A stretch of 64,000 nt of DNA from JBGPQJ01 sp963829485 (lineage in GTDB: Bacteria; Chloroflexota; Anaerolineae; Anaerolineales; Villigracilaceae). Below the pieces are notes generated by a model, which saw nothing but the letters and a program-made list of their open reading frames with translations, searched no databases and was not told the DNA's origin. Location: assembly GCA_963829485.1 (NCBI GenBank), contig CAWHIK010000004.1:518625-582624 (forward strand), read 5' to 3'. The first letter of the stretch is position 1, and each line of letters begins with the position of its first letter. Position numbers and translations under genes: made by a program. Shown in pieces: positions 1 to 8,713 of this stretch.

Positions 1-132
1 TGCGAGCCGTACCTTGACCGTTCCATCGTCCTGGATGGCGGTTACTTCGTTACGGCTGGCACGCGGTGTCACGCGGACGGCCATTGCGACCCCCCGCCTT
101 CCATCATGTAAATGGAACTTGCGCTCAGCCAA
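1..132 (-). CDS. DUF167 (YggU-type) protein, 3' part cut by window edge
   Basis: Small conserved protein of unknown biochemical role. Only the first 44 codons are inside the window. The visible stretch contains the family's opening pattern, AVRVTPRASRNEV followed by a short turn and VKVRLA. I chose a TTG start at 130-132 because a GGTGA-like ribosome site lies just upstream; an internal ATG (MAVRV) would be the alternative. It follows yggT by 8 bases on the same strand, an arrangement common for the yggS-yggT-yggU run. The gene continues left of position 1. Confidence 0.75.
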   Translation of the reverse strand, partial: MAERKFHLHDGRRGVAMAVRVTPRASRNEVTAIQDDGTVKVRLA

Positions 133-140
133 GTATCACC

Positions 141-407
141 TCACAAGACCGCGTAGATAATATTCACAAGAATTCGTGAAATTAATTGTACCAGAAGAAT
201 TAAAACGAGAGGGCTGATATCCACCATACCCACCAAAGGTACTACACGTCGTATGGGAACGAGCAGCGGTTCAGAAATTTTTTCCACAAATTGACGGATC
301 TGATTCCAAGGTTTGGCGACCCACGAAAGGATGGCGTAAGCCAGCATTAACAATGTGATTAGCTGTGCAGCGAAATTGATGATTAAAACTAAAGCGTAAG
401 CGATCAT
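141..407 (-). CDS. yggT: YggT family membrane protein
   Basis: Small integral membrane protein of 88 residues with two hydrophobic segments, about residues 3-30 and 60-88. They are joined by a loop carrying EPLLVPIRRVVP, the family's signature. YggT proteins are linked to cell division and envelope functions (the plastid and cyanobacterial relatives are YlmG/CCB3), but no reaction is known. It lies 3 bases after yggS and 8 bases before the DUF167 gene, so all three are probably co-transcribed. Length is normal for the family. Confidence 0.85.
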   Translation of the reverse strand: MIAYALVLIINFAAQLITLLMLAYAILSWVAKPWNQIRQFVEKISEPLLVPIRRVVPLVGMVDISPLVLILLVQLISRILVNIIYAVL

Positions 408-410
408 TTA

Positions 411-1145
411 TTATCCTTTCAAGGATGTTCTTTCACCTAAAATGGCTGTCCCAACCCGGATGAGCGTTGCGCCTTCTTCGATGGCAACCTCATAATCGGC
501 ACTCATCCCCATGGATAATTCCAATAAACTGGATCCTGGTGAAGCCTTCGTCAGTTGGTCACGGATCTGGCGGATTCGCTGAAAGAATGGACGTGACTTT
601 TCCGCCTCTTCAGCATAAGGGGGAATCGTCATCAAACCCTGCAATCTCAAATTTCCCAGCGAGTTTATCCTCTCGACATCCTTCACCAGATCTGAAATTT
701 GTTCATCCTTCCAGCATGGAAAACCAAATTTGGATTCCTCGCCGCTAACATTCACCTGCACCAGCACATTCTGAACCCAATCCATTTCGTTGGCTACACG
801 ATTAATTTTTTCAGCTAATTTGGTACTGTCCACTGAATGGATCATCGTAAAGTTTCTGACGACATCACTCACCTTCCGGCTTTGGACATGACCGATCATA
901 TGCCATTCCAACCCTGGAAATGCTCCGATACTTCTGATCTTCTCCAGTCCTTCTTCTGCGTAATTCTCGCCCAGAATTTTCGCTCCTGCTTCTATGGCGG
1001 CTTTCGCTGTTTCCAATGGATGAGACTTTGTTACGACAATGAGTTTTACCGATGAAGGCAGCCTGCCCGAACGTTGCGCAGCCTGAGCCGCCATTTCCAT
1101 AACCTGTGCACAATTTTTTTGGATTTGAGAAAAATCGTACGTCAT
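411..1145 (-). CDS. yggS: Pyridoxal-phosphate homeostasis protein YggS/PROSC
   Basis: Cytosolic PLP-binding protein of 244 residues that buffers free PLP and affects amino-acid pools; no catalytic activity is established for the family. Lys40 in VVTKSH is the expected Schiff-base lysine. GENYAEE, WHMIGHVQSRK and the C-terminal IRVGTAILGER correspond to the usual barrel motifs, including the phosphate-binding end. The length is typical. It starts at an ATG 38 bases after pgeF and is followed directly by yggT, a widespread envelope-associated arrangement. Confidence 0.93.
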   Translation of the reverse strand: MTYDFSQIQKNCAQVMEMAAQAAQRSGRLPSSVKLIVVTKSHPLETAKAAIEAGAKILGENYAEEGLEKIRSIGAFPGLEWHMIGHVQSRKVSDVVRNFTMIHSVDSTKLAEKINRVANEMDWVQNVLVQVNVSGEESKFGFPCWKDEQISDLVKDVERINSLGNLRLQGLMTIPPYAEEAEKSRPFFQRIRQIRDQLTKASPGSSLLELSMGMSADYEVAIEEGATLIRVGTAILGERTSLKG

Positions 1146-1183
1146 GGATTAAATATACCGCGTTCCACAAGGTTCATACCGAA

Positions 1184-1966
1184 TTACAACAAAGCAATCA
1201 GCGCGCCAAACCTGCCCGTCCGCCCTTTTTCAGCACGGTGAGAGTACCAATCCTCTGTATGGCAGGCTGTGCACATCTCCGATATCTCAATATTCTTTAT
1301 TCCGGCGTTTGATAACTGGATCCTGTTGGCTTCCCAAAGATCGAAATGTGTTCGCTCACCCAAGCGGATAAGCATTCGACTGGCATCCGCGTGAAAAACT
1401 TCCCTCACCCGGTTGATCACATCCGGTCCGATCTCATAATGGTCCGGACCGATGGAGGGGCCGATCCCAGCCACGAGATCCTCCGGCCGGCTGCCATAGG
1501 CAGCAGACATCGCATTGACCGCGGAGACCGCCACTTTTTTGACGGTACCCATCCATCCAGCATGAACGATACCTATCGCAGATCTAACCGGATCATAAAG
1601 AAGAATTGGTGTACAGTCCGCAAACCGCATGTAAAGGGTCACATCGGGATTATCGGTGATAATGGCGTCCGCTCTGAATTCAGGCGGGCTGAAATTGTGG
1701 GGGGAGTTGGCAATGACCACATCCGCGCTGTGCACCTGCCAGACGTCGAACATGGAGTGAGGATCCCGGTCCGCAGCCTGGAATGAACGCAGCCGGTTCT
1801 CGATCACTCGTGGACGATCATCGCCTACGGTCCCTCCGACATTTAAGGAATTCCAAGGGGCTGGGCTTACCCCGCCCTGACGTGTGAACACCGCATGAGT
1901 GATTTTTTCCGCCGGGAGACTCTTGAAGGAAAAGAATCGCAAGCCTTGCTTTTCGAAAAATGGCAT
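1184..1966 (-). CDS. pgeF: Peptidoglycan editing factor PgeF (laccase-domain, YfiH)
   Basis: Member of the YfiH/PgeF family of zinc proteins, which remove wrongly incorporated residues from peptidoglycan precursors; older databases call it a polyphenol oxidase or laccase. In 260 residues it shows the family's metal and active-site motifs in order: VHSADVV (His), ADCTPILLYD (Cys), VHAGWMGT (His) and a C-terminal CTACHTEDWYSHR. It sits between the redox genes and yggS with gaps of 25 and 38 bases, as in many bacteria where pgeF neighbours yggS. The start is an ATG with no competing upstream candidate. Confidence 0.9.
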   Translation of the reverse strand: MPFFEKQGLRFFSFKSLPAEKITHAVFTRQGGVSPAPWNSLNVGGTVGDDRPRVIENRLRSFQAADRDPHSMFDVWQVHSADVVIANSPHNFSPPEFRADAIITDNPDVTLYMRFADCTPILLYDPVRSAIGIVHAGWMGTVKKVAVSAVNAMSAAYGSRPEDLVAGIGPSIGPDHYEIGPDVINRVREVFHADASRMLIRLGERTHFDLWEANRIQLSNAGIKNIEISEMCTACHTEDWYSHRAEKGRTGRFGALIALL

Positions 1967-1991
1967 TTATCTCACAAGGATGAAAAGAAAA

Positions 1992-3002
1992 TCAACCAGT
2001 CTTATCCTGCTGACTCTTAACATTCACCACAGCAAATTTCTTCACAAGCTGTGCCCGCGACTCACGCATCGATTCCTCGATGTGAGGAATTCCGAACCAC
2101 GCGGTCATGAATCCAAACAGGAATCCCGTGATCGTCCTCAGTATCGGGGTTGATTCCCGATACGGAACAACCAACTCCAATCCCGGAATTCCAACCTGGC
2201 TGAACAATTGCGAGAATCCATCCAAGGCGATGGGTAAAATTCCAAATACCAGCCATGCCCAGAACGGTAATGGTTTTAACCTGCGGCCGGTGAGTGCAAA
2301 AATAATACTAAAAATTAGTATTCCGAGATAAAGAGCTACATCTCTCTGACAAAGTGCGACTTTATACCCAAGCTCTTCATTTCCATTGAAGTTCCTGGCT
2401 GCAAGAAGGTCATTTTCGTCGAATCCAGTCACCTGACCAAACGTACTCACGCCCTGCATTTCTGCTGATGCCCGAGGGTAATAAGGCTGCTCGCCGAATA
2501 AGAACCAGGAACGAAATCCAAGCTCATGGCATAAAGGACTGTAAACCAAATAAATGGCCTTGGCTGGTTGAGGATATCCAGCCTTCATCAAGACCGGCGC
2601 AAGAAATGGCAGACCGACATAGAGAAAAATGACAAGGTTAAGTACCCATAAATAATTCCGCGAAATCCACCAGGTCAGCCTGTCGCCACTGTCGATGACC
2701 TGTCCACGGCGAACCTGGTCCTGATAACGTGGTGAGGCGATCCGCTCAAGTGAATTCTGACGATCCCTCGCTGCGCCAAGGGTGACAGCCAACTCCTGGC
2801 GAGTAAAAGGAGCATACTTCCGATAAGGACCAGCCTCCACGACAGGAACCCGTTCACCATACTCATGGAACAAGTCCGGGTTGTCGTCGACAAAAACCTC
2901 GACCAACCGGTGGCTAATCTCTGGCTGCAAAGAAGCAAGGTTTTCCTTCGCTTCATCACATAACGGGCAATTCTTCCGGCTGTACAGGGTAACTGTAATC
3001 AT
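1992..3002 (-). CDS. Glutaredoxin-like domain fused to DUF2085 membrane domain
   Basis: A two-part protein of 336 residues. Residues 1-75 form a thioredoxin/glutaredoxin-like (DUF836-type) domain with the redox pair CPLC near residue 13. After a linker, residues 115-310 form a multi-spanning membrane domain of the DUF2085 type, recognised by CHELGFRSWFLFGEQPYYPR and a conserved late CQRDVALYLG. The ATG overlaps the tlpA stop (ATGA), so it is translated with TlpA and CcdA. I infer a role in membrane-linked thiol chemistry. The reaction and partner of DUF2085 are not known to me. Confidence 0.75.
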   Translation of the reverse strand: MITVTLYSRKNCPLCDEAKENLASLQPEISHRLVEVFVDDNPDLFHEYGERVPVVEAGPYRKYAPFTRQELAVTLGAARDRQNSLERIASPRYQDQVRRGQVIDSGDRLTWWISRNYLWVLNLVIFLYVGLPFLAPVLMKAGYPQPAKAIYLVYSPLCHELGFRSWFLFGEQPYYPRASAEMQGVSTFGQVTGFDENDLLAARNFNGNEELGYKVALCQRDVALYLGILIFSIIFALTGRRLKPLPFWAWLVFGILPIALDGFSQLFSQVGIPGLELVVPYRESTPILRTITGFLFGFMTAWFGIPHIEESMRESRAQLVKKFAVVNVKSQQDKTG

Positions 3003-3586
3003 TCACTCACTCCGATTAAACCTAAATATTCATCCAGAATAGACGCCGAAATTCCGCCAACATACCGCGCCTGGATGACACCTTCCCGATCAATAAAAAT
3101 CGAGGTGGGATATGCCATCACCCCATACAACGCTTCAGCCTTCCAATCCGGGTCAAGGAGTACATGAAAGGAAAATTCATTCCTATTCATGTAATTCTTC
3201 ACGGTTTCCAGATCCTCGCCGGCATTAACGGTCAGGACTATGAGATTCGGTCCAAATCTGTCGAGGCGGTCCTGGATCAACGGTAATTCCTCGCGACAAG
3301 GTGGACACCAGGTCGCCCAGTAATTGATCAGGATAGGATGTCCCTGGAAATCCGACAAATGGACTGAAGCGCCGTCGAGTGAAGTCAACTCAAAATCGGG
3401 AGCGGGTTTTCCCGCACGCGAATAAGTCGAATCGGCATCATCAGCACCTGATCGTGCTATGGGATAGGTATTACTATTTCCAAAACCCCCAAACAATTGG
3501 GTTTGAGAAATTCCAGCAATAGCAACAGCCGCGAGCAATACGCCTGCGGCTGCAATGACCAGTGGAACTATCCTGTTTCGATTCAC
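2999..3586 (-). CDS. TlpA/ResA-like membrane-anchored thioredoxin
   Basis: Extracytoplasmic thiol-disulfide oxidoreductase of 195 residues. Residues 9-30 are a single N-terminal membrane anchor, followed by a thioredoxin-like domain with the redox motif WATWCPPCREE near residue 95 and a cis-proline region at MAYPTSIFID. TlpA/ResA proteins reduce disulfides outside the membrane, commonly for cytochrome c maturation, using electrons passed on by CcdA. The gene overlaps ccdA upstream and the DUF2085 gene downstream, both by 4 bases (ATGA), so the three are translationally coupled. Confidence 0.88.
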   Translation of the reverse strand: MNRNRIVPLVIAAAGVLLAAVAIAGISQTQLFGGFGNSNTYPIARSGADDADSTYSRAGKPAPDFELTSLDGASVHLSDFQGHPILINYWATWCPPCREELPLIQDRLDRFGPNLIVLTVNAGEDLETVKNYMNRNEFSFHVLLDPDWKAEALYGVMAYPTSIFIDREGVIQARYVGGISASILDEYLGLIGVSE

Positions 3587-4308
3587 AATCCAAAATCCAC
3601 CCAGAAGAATTGGAATTGGCTGGCAAGGGTCTCATATACGCCTGTAGCCAGCATCACTCCGATGATCACCATGACCACGCCCATCGCAATCTCAATGTAA
3701 CGCATGAGATGTCCATGTTTGCTGAGCAATGTGGTCACCCATTCGATTCCCAAAGCGGCGAGAAGGAAAGGGATGGCAAGGCCAAGGGAGTAGGCGGAAA
3801 GAAGAATAATGCCCTGGGATACGGATCCACCATTCAGAGCCAGTGTCAGGATGGCACCCAGGATGGGTCCGACACAGGGTGACCAACCGGCGGAAAAGAT
3901 GACACCCATCATGACCGAGGAGAGATACCCCCATTTACGGTCCGGCATTTTTTGAACCCGAACATCATATTCCAGGAACGGGATGCGGAACACGCCGATC
4001 ATGTGCAGACCAAAAATCACAACGACCACACCGCCGATCCGGGCGATCCAATAACGAAGGTCATACAAGACCCCGCCGAGGAACGATGCAGCCACTCCCA
4101 GAAATACAAAAACGATACTAAAACCAAGAACAAATGCCACACCGTGGCTGAACGTTATCCAACGTCCATATTCCTTCCCTTGCACGCTCGCTGATCTTCC
4201 GCCGAGGTAACCGATGTACGCCGGGACAAGGGTGAGGACACAGGGAGAAAGAAAAGAAGCCAGACCGGCGAGAAAAGCCAGCCAGACGGAGACATCCGTA
4301 AAAGCCAT
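3583..4308 (-). CDS. ccdA: CcdA-type thiol electron transporter
   Basis: Integral membrane protein of 241 residues with six predicted helices and the two family cysteines, in FLSPCVLTLVPAYIG near residue 23 and AGWSPCVGPILG near residue 130. CcdA/DsbD-gamma proteins carry reducing equivalents from cytosolic thioredoxin across the membrane to partners such as TlpA/ResA. The next gene encodes such a partner and overlaps by 4 bases, which supports the assignment. No cytochrome c synthesis genes are in the window, so the final substrate is unknown. Confidence 0.9.
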   Translation of the reverse strand: MAFTDVSVWLAFLAGLASFLSPCVLTLVPAYIGYLGGRSASVQGKEYGRWITFSHGVAFVLGFSIVFVFLGVAASFLGGVLYDLRYWIARIGGVVVVIFGLHMIGVFRIPFLEYDVRVQKMPDRKWGYLSSVMMGVIFSAGWSPCVGPILGAILTLALNGGSVSQGIILLSAYSLGLAIPFLLAALGIEWVTTLLSKHGHLMRYIEIAMGVVMVIIGVMLATGVYETLASQFQFFWVDFGL

Positions 4309-4331
4309 ATTAATACCTGTAAGCCTTCATA

Positions 4332-5441
4332 CTAAAAATAACGCTCCTCCACTTTTACATGCGTCCCGCCCGGCATGGGAACGGACTGGTCGCCAGGCAG
4401 GAGAGGCACTTCTGGTGATGACCATCTGAAAATCCATTGAGCATCGTCCGGCAGCACGTTGACACATCCATGGGATCGCTTTGCCCCAAAATCATTGTGC
4501 CAGAAGGTGGAATGAATCGCGACGCCTTCACCCGAAAAGAGGGTCGTCCACGCGATGCCGGGAGTATCGTAGCCAGCAGATACCGTCCCGCCGGCCATAT
4601 GGGTGGAGACCATTTTCCTCCAGGTTATTTGCTCTCCGACCGGAGTTGAATGGTCGGCTACTCCCGTTGACACCCGGCAGAAATACACTTCTCTATCACG
4701 CTCGAAGCAGGAAAGTGTTTGATCGGTGATGTTAACGGTGATAATTTTATCGTTAGGATCGACATTGGGACTTATCGGGGAACTATCCTCTTCGGTTAAT
4801 GGTCTGAACGCACGAGCTTCTGCTATAAAGAGGTCTCCGTAGGACCCGTATCTTTCGCCAACCCGGTAATAGACGGTGCCGTCGTCTGCAGTCCGAATTT
4901 CATCCGCCCACATGATCTGTTTGTAATAAAGGCGAGTCGGCAATCCTGCCTGGATCTGATTTTTTAACCAGGGAGAGCGGGCTGGAGGATTATCCAGGAC
5001 GAAATCCACGTAAGGAACTGAAACTTCAACCCAGAATCCGGGTACGCCATCCGGACCCGCAGGAGGCAGATCACTCAGAGGCGTATTGGGTAAATTCTTA
5101 CATGGTTGAACATTCGATGCATAGATAAAACCTTCCGGTGTCTCGACCCATTTTTGGTTGATCCTGTTCAGATCGAGGTTTTCCGCTGGTACTTCGCGAA
5201 GCCAAGAGAGAACCGTGTCTTCATAAATTGACGAGACAACTGTGCTGCTAGCATCCGGACGGGACATGATATTGACTATGCCACCGATGCAATTCCTCGC
5301 TAGTAGATCACCTTGGGGAAAGTCAGGGAGTAATAAGCTTCGCTGCCGCGGCCATGTCAACGGCTTAAATGCAGACATCGCCGTGGCCGATCCCAGGGTT
5401 GCAGCAGATAGTTTTAGAAAATCCCGTCGTGACAAAGACAT
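4332..5441 (-). CDS. Tat-exported L,D-transpeptidase (YkuD)
   Basis: Predicted cell-wall enzyme of about 369 residues that forms 3-3 cross-links or attaches proteins to peptidoglycan. The N-terminus SRRDFLKLSAATLG followed by a hydrophobic stretch is a twin-arginine signal. The YkuD catalytic signature is intact near the C-terminus: an upstream His (AIHSTFWHN) and SHGCVN with the nucleophile cysteine. I place the start at the ATG at 5439-5441, directly before SLSRRDF and preceded by AGGGAAA; an in-frame TTG 36 bases upstream is less likely. The central 200 residues have no domain I recognise. It lies 23 bases upstream of ccdA. Confidence 0.85.
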   Translation of the reverse strand: MSLSRRDFLKLSAATLGSATAMSAFKPLTWPRQRSLLLPDFPQGDLLARNCIGGIVNIMSRPDASSTVVSSIYEDTVLSWLREVPAENLDLNRINQKWVETPEGFIYASNVQPCKNLPNTPLSDLPPAGPDGVPGFWVEVSVPYVDFVLDNPPARSPWLKNQIQAGLPTRLYYKQIMWADEIRTADDGTVYYRVGERYGSYGDLFIAEARAFRPLTEEDSSPISPNVDPNDKIITVNITDQTLSCFERDREVYFCRVSTGVADHSTPVGEQITWRKMVSTHMAGGTVSAGYDTPGIAWTTLFSGEGVAIHSTFWHNDFGAKRSHGCVNVLPDDAQWIFRWSSPEVPLLPGDQSVPMPGGTHVKVEERYF

Positions 5442-5551
5442 TTCAACAGTTTCCCTATTCGATGAAATAACCCGCAAAGCATACTCTCAAACCGAACAAT
5501 CGTCAATTCGGACATTAGCAGGAGATTAATAAAGGAAGAGACGCGATACTC

Positions 5552-6199
5552 TTATCGGGAAAAGAAATCATCAAGTGCACGCAGACAATCGGCACTTACC
5601 TTGTGCCCCCCCTCCGCTTCGCAAAACGTAACCGTAGCCCCTGCTTGCTCCAAAATACCAATTGATTGACGAGCCATCTCTATCGGCACCAGCTCATCGG
5701 AGTTCCCATGTGTGACAAAAACAGATTTTCCTTCCAGCGGGCGTAAATTTACCAACGGCTCAACTTCCAAAGGAGAGAACCCTGCCAGGATCCCAATTTT
5801 CCCCACGCGATCAGGATAGGTAAGGGCAAAGGTCAATGTCATGGCCGCACCCTGACTGAATCCCATCATATCAACGCTTGAAACATCGACTGTATTGGCA
5901 ATTCCCCACCGGTCGATCAAGTCCACCAACATCGCAGCTGAGGGACGAACCTGTGCATACGTTGGAGGATGGGACGAAGCCGGAGTCATCGGGCGCCAGG
6001 AATAGCCACCCTGAGGTGCCGGATAAGGCGCTCGAGGGGCAACCAACCAATAGTTCGGATCAAGGTTTCGGGTGAAGAACCACATCGAGGTCTCATCGCC
6101 TGTCCATCCATGCAAGAGCAGCATTACCCGCGCCGGTTTTCCAGCCGGGGGTCTTACTCGAATGGTCCAATCCTCAAATGTCGTGGTTATCGGTTCCAT
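5552..6199 (-). CDS. Alpha/beta-hydrolase, phospholipase/carboxylesterase type
   Basis: Serine hydrolase of about 216 residues from the phospholipase/carboxylesterase (abhydrolase 2) group. The triad is visible: Ser in GFSQGAAM, Asp in GNSDELVP and His in GGHKVS, with the oxyanion region LLHGWTGDE near the N-terminus. There is no signal peptide, so it should be cytosolic. The exact ester substrate cannot be told from the sequence. I prefer the ATG at 6197-6199 over the TTG one codon earlier. It runs with the patatin gene on the same strand. Confidence 0.82.
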   Translation of the reverse strand: MEPITTTFEDWTIRVRPPAGKPARVMLLLHGWTGDETSMWFFTRNLDPNYWLVAPRAPYPAPQGGYSWRPMTPASSHPPTYAQVRPSAAMLVDLIDRWGIANTVDVSSVDMMGFSQGAAMTLTFALTYPDRVGKIGILAGFSPLEVEPLVNLRPLEGKSVFVTHGNSDELVPIEMARQSIGILEQAGATVTFCEAEGGHKVSADCLRALDDFFSR

Positions 6200-6220
6200 C
6201 AAAAACTCGATTTTATTGCC

Positions 6221-6448
6221 TTAATCCCTATCAGCCCGTTTCACGATCCAATCGAGACCAAAGATGGAAACCGCGATCAATCCGATCGGGATAAATGCGC
6301 CCAGTAAACAAAGAAAACCCATCATCGCTGCATAGGGTCCGTAGATAATCCAAATAGCGCCTAAACCGACGATGAAGAGCAGTAAGATCGAGCCGGCTAC
6401 CAGCCTGAAGGTGGTCTGGGATGCATAGTTGCGTATATTCCGGCTCAT
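6221..6448 (-). CDS. Small two-helix membrane protein, unknown
   Basis: A 75-residue hypothetical membrane protein starting SRNIRNYASQT, with two hydrophobic segments (roughly residues 15-35 and 42-65) separated by a short Gly/Tyr loop. The start at 6446-6448 is chosen because its ATG overlaps the stop of the patatin gene (ATGA), the usual sign of translational coupling; the longer reading from 6484 would lie inside that gene. I do not recognise a family. It may modulate the lipase or simply be carried with it. Confidence 0.55.
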   Translation of the reverse strand: MSRNIRNYASQTTFRLVAGSILLLFIVGLGAIWIIYGPYAAMMGFLCLLGAFIPIGLIAVSIFGLDWIVKRADRD

Positions 6449-7323
6449 CGAAGCCCTCGCAAATTGAAGCGGCGTTCGATCCATCCCCGCCAGGAAGCAG
6501 CGCGTTTGATTTCAAGCATGGATTTATCCGCTGCCTTTTCACCGCGCTTGATGACATCCTTTACATCGATCTCTCCCATGAATGAAATTCCCGAGACGTC
6601 CGGTCGAATCAGGATGTCAGGTTTATCCATCTCGAGGCGAAGAGCGGTGATGCTGCGCTGACCGATATCCACCGCTTCGAGAAAAACCCCGAACGCCTGC
6701 GTGATGCGGAACCGAGTCAATCGACTCGCAATGACCTGGGGCACGGGAATTGGAAGCTGCAATGGCGGATGAGGGGCATCCGGCGGAGTGGATAGTATGA
6801 CTGCCACATTCGCCAATTCTGGAGCCATTTCACGCGCTGCCCTCACCGGGACTGGGTCCAGCGTACCTCCGTCGATCAACTGGTAATCCGCATAGTGATG
6901 GGGCGGAAATATGCCTGGGATCGCGATGGAACCGAGGATCGCATCCACCACTCGTCCATGCCGAAAATTTACCTGCCTTCTTGTTACAAGGTCGACAGCA
7001 ATCACGGTACAGGGAATTTGAAGGTCGTTAAACCTCCGGTCGCCAAGATGGGATTCCAGCCACTTTTGGATTCCTGAAACACCCAACAATCCGGGTCCGT
7101 CGGATAGCAATCTGCCGTAGAGACGGGTAAAATCAATGGCGGCGATTTGCACTTCGATCTCATCCGGGGAATATCCTGCAGCATACAGAGAGGCAATGAT
7201 ACTGCCAATACTCGTCCCGGAAATACCGCGAACACGGCAGCCTTCCCTCTCGAGCACGCGAAGAACTCCTACATGAGCTGCCCCGCGCGATCCGCCGCCA
7301 CCTAAAGCCAGTGTTATTTCCAT
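6445..7323 (-). CDS. Patatin-like phospholipase (RssA type)
   Basis: Cytosolic lipid acyl hydrolase of about 292 residues with the patatin Ser-Asp dyad. It shows the oxyanion-hole motif GGGGSRGAAHVG at residues 7-18, the nucleophile Ser in GTSIGS and the catalytic Asp in DGGTLDPVP. Length and motif spacing match bacterial RssA/YchK-like proteins. The start could be 7323 (MEITLALGG) or MPVMEIT at 7332; there is no Shine-Dalgarno site, but a TATAAT lies 7 bases upstream of the 7323 ATG, so the message may be leaderless. The following small membrane gene overlaps its stop. Confidence 0.85.
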   Translation of the reverse strand: MEITLALGGGGSRGAAHVGVLRVLEREGCRVRGISGTSIGSIIASLYAAGYSPDEIEVQIAAIDFTRLYGRLLSDGPGLLGVSGIQKWLESHLGDRRFNDLQIPCTVIAVDLVTRRQVNFRHGRVVDAILGSIAIPGIFPPHHYADYQLIDGGTLDPVPVRAAREMAPELANVAVILSTPPDAPHPPLQLPIPVPQVIASRLTRFRITQAFGVFLEAVDIGQRSITALRLEMDKPDILIRPDVSGISFMGEIDVKDVIKRGEKAADKSMLEIKRAASWRGWIERRFNLRGLR

Positions 7324-7354
7324 AACTGGCATTATACCGCCCGAAGGGACCTCC

Positions 7355-8713
7355 ATGATGAAACCACACGAATCAACCGAGAGTTCTTCGCCCATTGTCA
7401 CGCGTGCAGTCGCAGCTGGCTTGCGGGGGGAAATCATCGAGAATTACCAGTTCCCTCCCTGGCAGCGCTTGATGCTCAACGTGATAGGCGCATTTCCCCA
7501 GGGAGTAGCGCGTTTCGTCATCAGCCGGTTTCAATCGGCTTCCGGACTGTCTCCCCGCACGCTGGACGATTTTTCGCTGGACGATCTGATTCAGGCGAGA
7601 CTGGATGATTACTCTCAATTCACGTCCCGATTTCCGGCTGTCATCGTCGGTCCAGCGCTGGGAGGCGCGACGACATATCTCTCACTTGCACTGGGAGGAT
7701 TGTTCCTGCCTCAAACCTTTGTTATCTCAATAAAAAATGGGTCCTACGATGGCGATGCAGAGGAGTACTTGAATCGTTCCCTGGACGCTGCCCGTCGAAT
7801 CGCGGAACAGGATCCGCGTTTAATGACCATCCAGCATTACGACCCGATCCATGACGGATGGCTGACTCGTTTTGTCAATCACTTGAGATTCAAACTCATT
7901 GACATGCCGGCGCAATATTCCGAATTCATCCGGAAACGGCTGGAGTCCGGCGGATCCGTCGTCTACCTGGAGGGAGGAGCAACGTGGCTTCGTTATCGGG
8001 TGGGAGAAAGAAGTGTCTTTCAGGTCGGCGGATGGGGTGATATCCCGCCTGAAGAATTTCTCGAAGCGTCCCCGCGAATCGCAGCTTACGCCCAAAGTTC
8101 CGGCTTGAAGTACTCTGACTGGAGGCTGACGCAATACCCTCTCGAGCGCGGACCTGAATCCGAATGGGGCACTGAACCCGGGTTTGCCGACGCACTTGAA
8201 CATTTTTGCTCGAAAGAAGGATTCCGTTTCGTCAGGATACATCTCCCACATCCGAATGATTTTTCAAAGCTGGCATTTTCATCCGCTCAGGAATTATTGA
8301 AAAAGGAGAATCGCCAACCTGCAGGCGTTTCAGTGGAATGCTTCAGTCAGTTCGATTCATCCAGCGCGCACATGGCAGGGCTGCTGCCGTTGTGGCTTAT
8401 TTTCAACACAAAGGACAGTGCGCGTTATCTCAAAGAGATGGCAACACGATTCCCAGTTGATAAACCCTTATTCTTTTCAGGGTTATCCACCTTCTCATTA
8501 ACCCCTGATATGGCAACGTGGGATGAGTGGATCGATGCCCTGGGCAGGCGCGATTTTATCAATTCGGGTACCCGTCCAAGTCATTACCCGGCTGACGCGA
8601 GCGCCCTCGTCAATTGGCAAAAACCACTCCATGAGTGGGTGAATGAAAATAAATACCCGATAACTTCAACGTTAACAGCAGATGAACTAGCCGGGTTGGC
8701 GCAAAACTTATAG
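7355..8713 (+). CDS. Conserved-looking protein of unknown function, 452 aa
   Basis: I do not recognise this gene. It encodes 452 residues with no signal peptide and no convincing membrane helix. Features visible are GPALGGATTYLSLALGG near residue 93, which resembles a nucleophile-elbow or glycine-rich loop, and a long mixed alpha/beta region rich in Trp and Tyr. Codon use is like its neighbours and the frame is uninterrupted over 1.36 kb, so it is very likely real. It diverges from the patatin gene with only about 30 bases between starts, and its last bases overlap the convergent PLP-enzyme gene. No function is proposed. Confidence 0.75.
   Translation: MMKPHESTESSSPIVTRAVAAGLRGEIIENYQFPPWQRLMLNVIGAFPQGVARFVISRFQSASGLSPRTLDDFSLDDLIQARLDDYSQFTSRFPAVIVGPALGGATTYLSLALGGLFLPQTFVISIKNGSYDGDAEEYLNRSLDAARRIAEQDPRLMTIQHYDPIHDGWLTRFVNHLRFKLIDMPAQYSEFIRKRLESGGSVVYLEGGATWLRYRVGERSVFQVGGWGDIPPEEFLEASPRIAAYAQSSGLKYSDWRLTQYPLERGPESEWGTEPGFADALEHFCSKEGFRFVRIHLPHPNDFSKLAFSSAQELLKKENRQPAGVSVECFSQFDSSSAHMAGLLPLWLIFNTKDSARYLKEMATRFPVDKPLFFSGLSTFSLTPDMATWDEWIDALGRRDFINSGTRPSHYPADASALVNWQKPLHEWVNENKYPITSTLTADELAGLAQNL

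Noticed and set aside
1346..1786. 146-codon plus-strand open frame opposite pgeF
   Set aside because: It is antisense to a gene with clear catalytic motifs, shows no recognisable domain and has no ribosome site.
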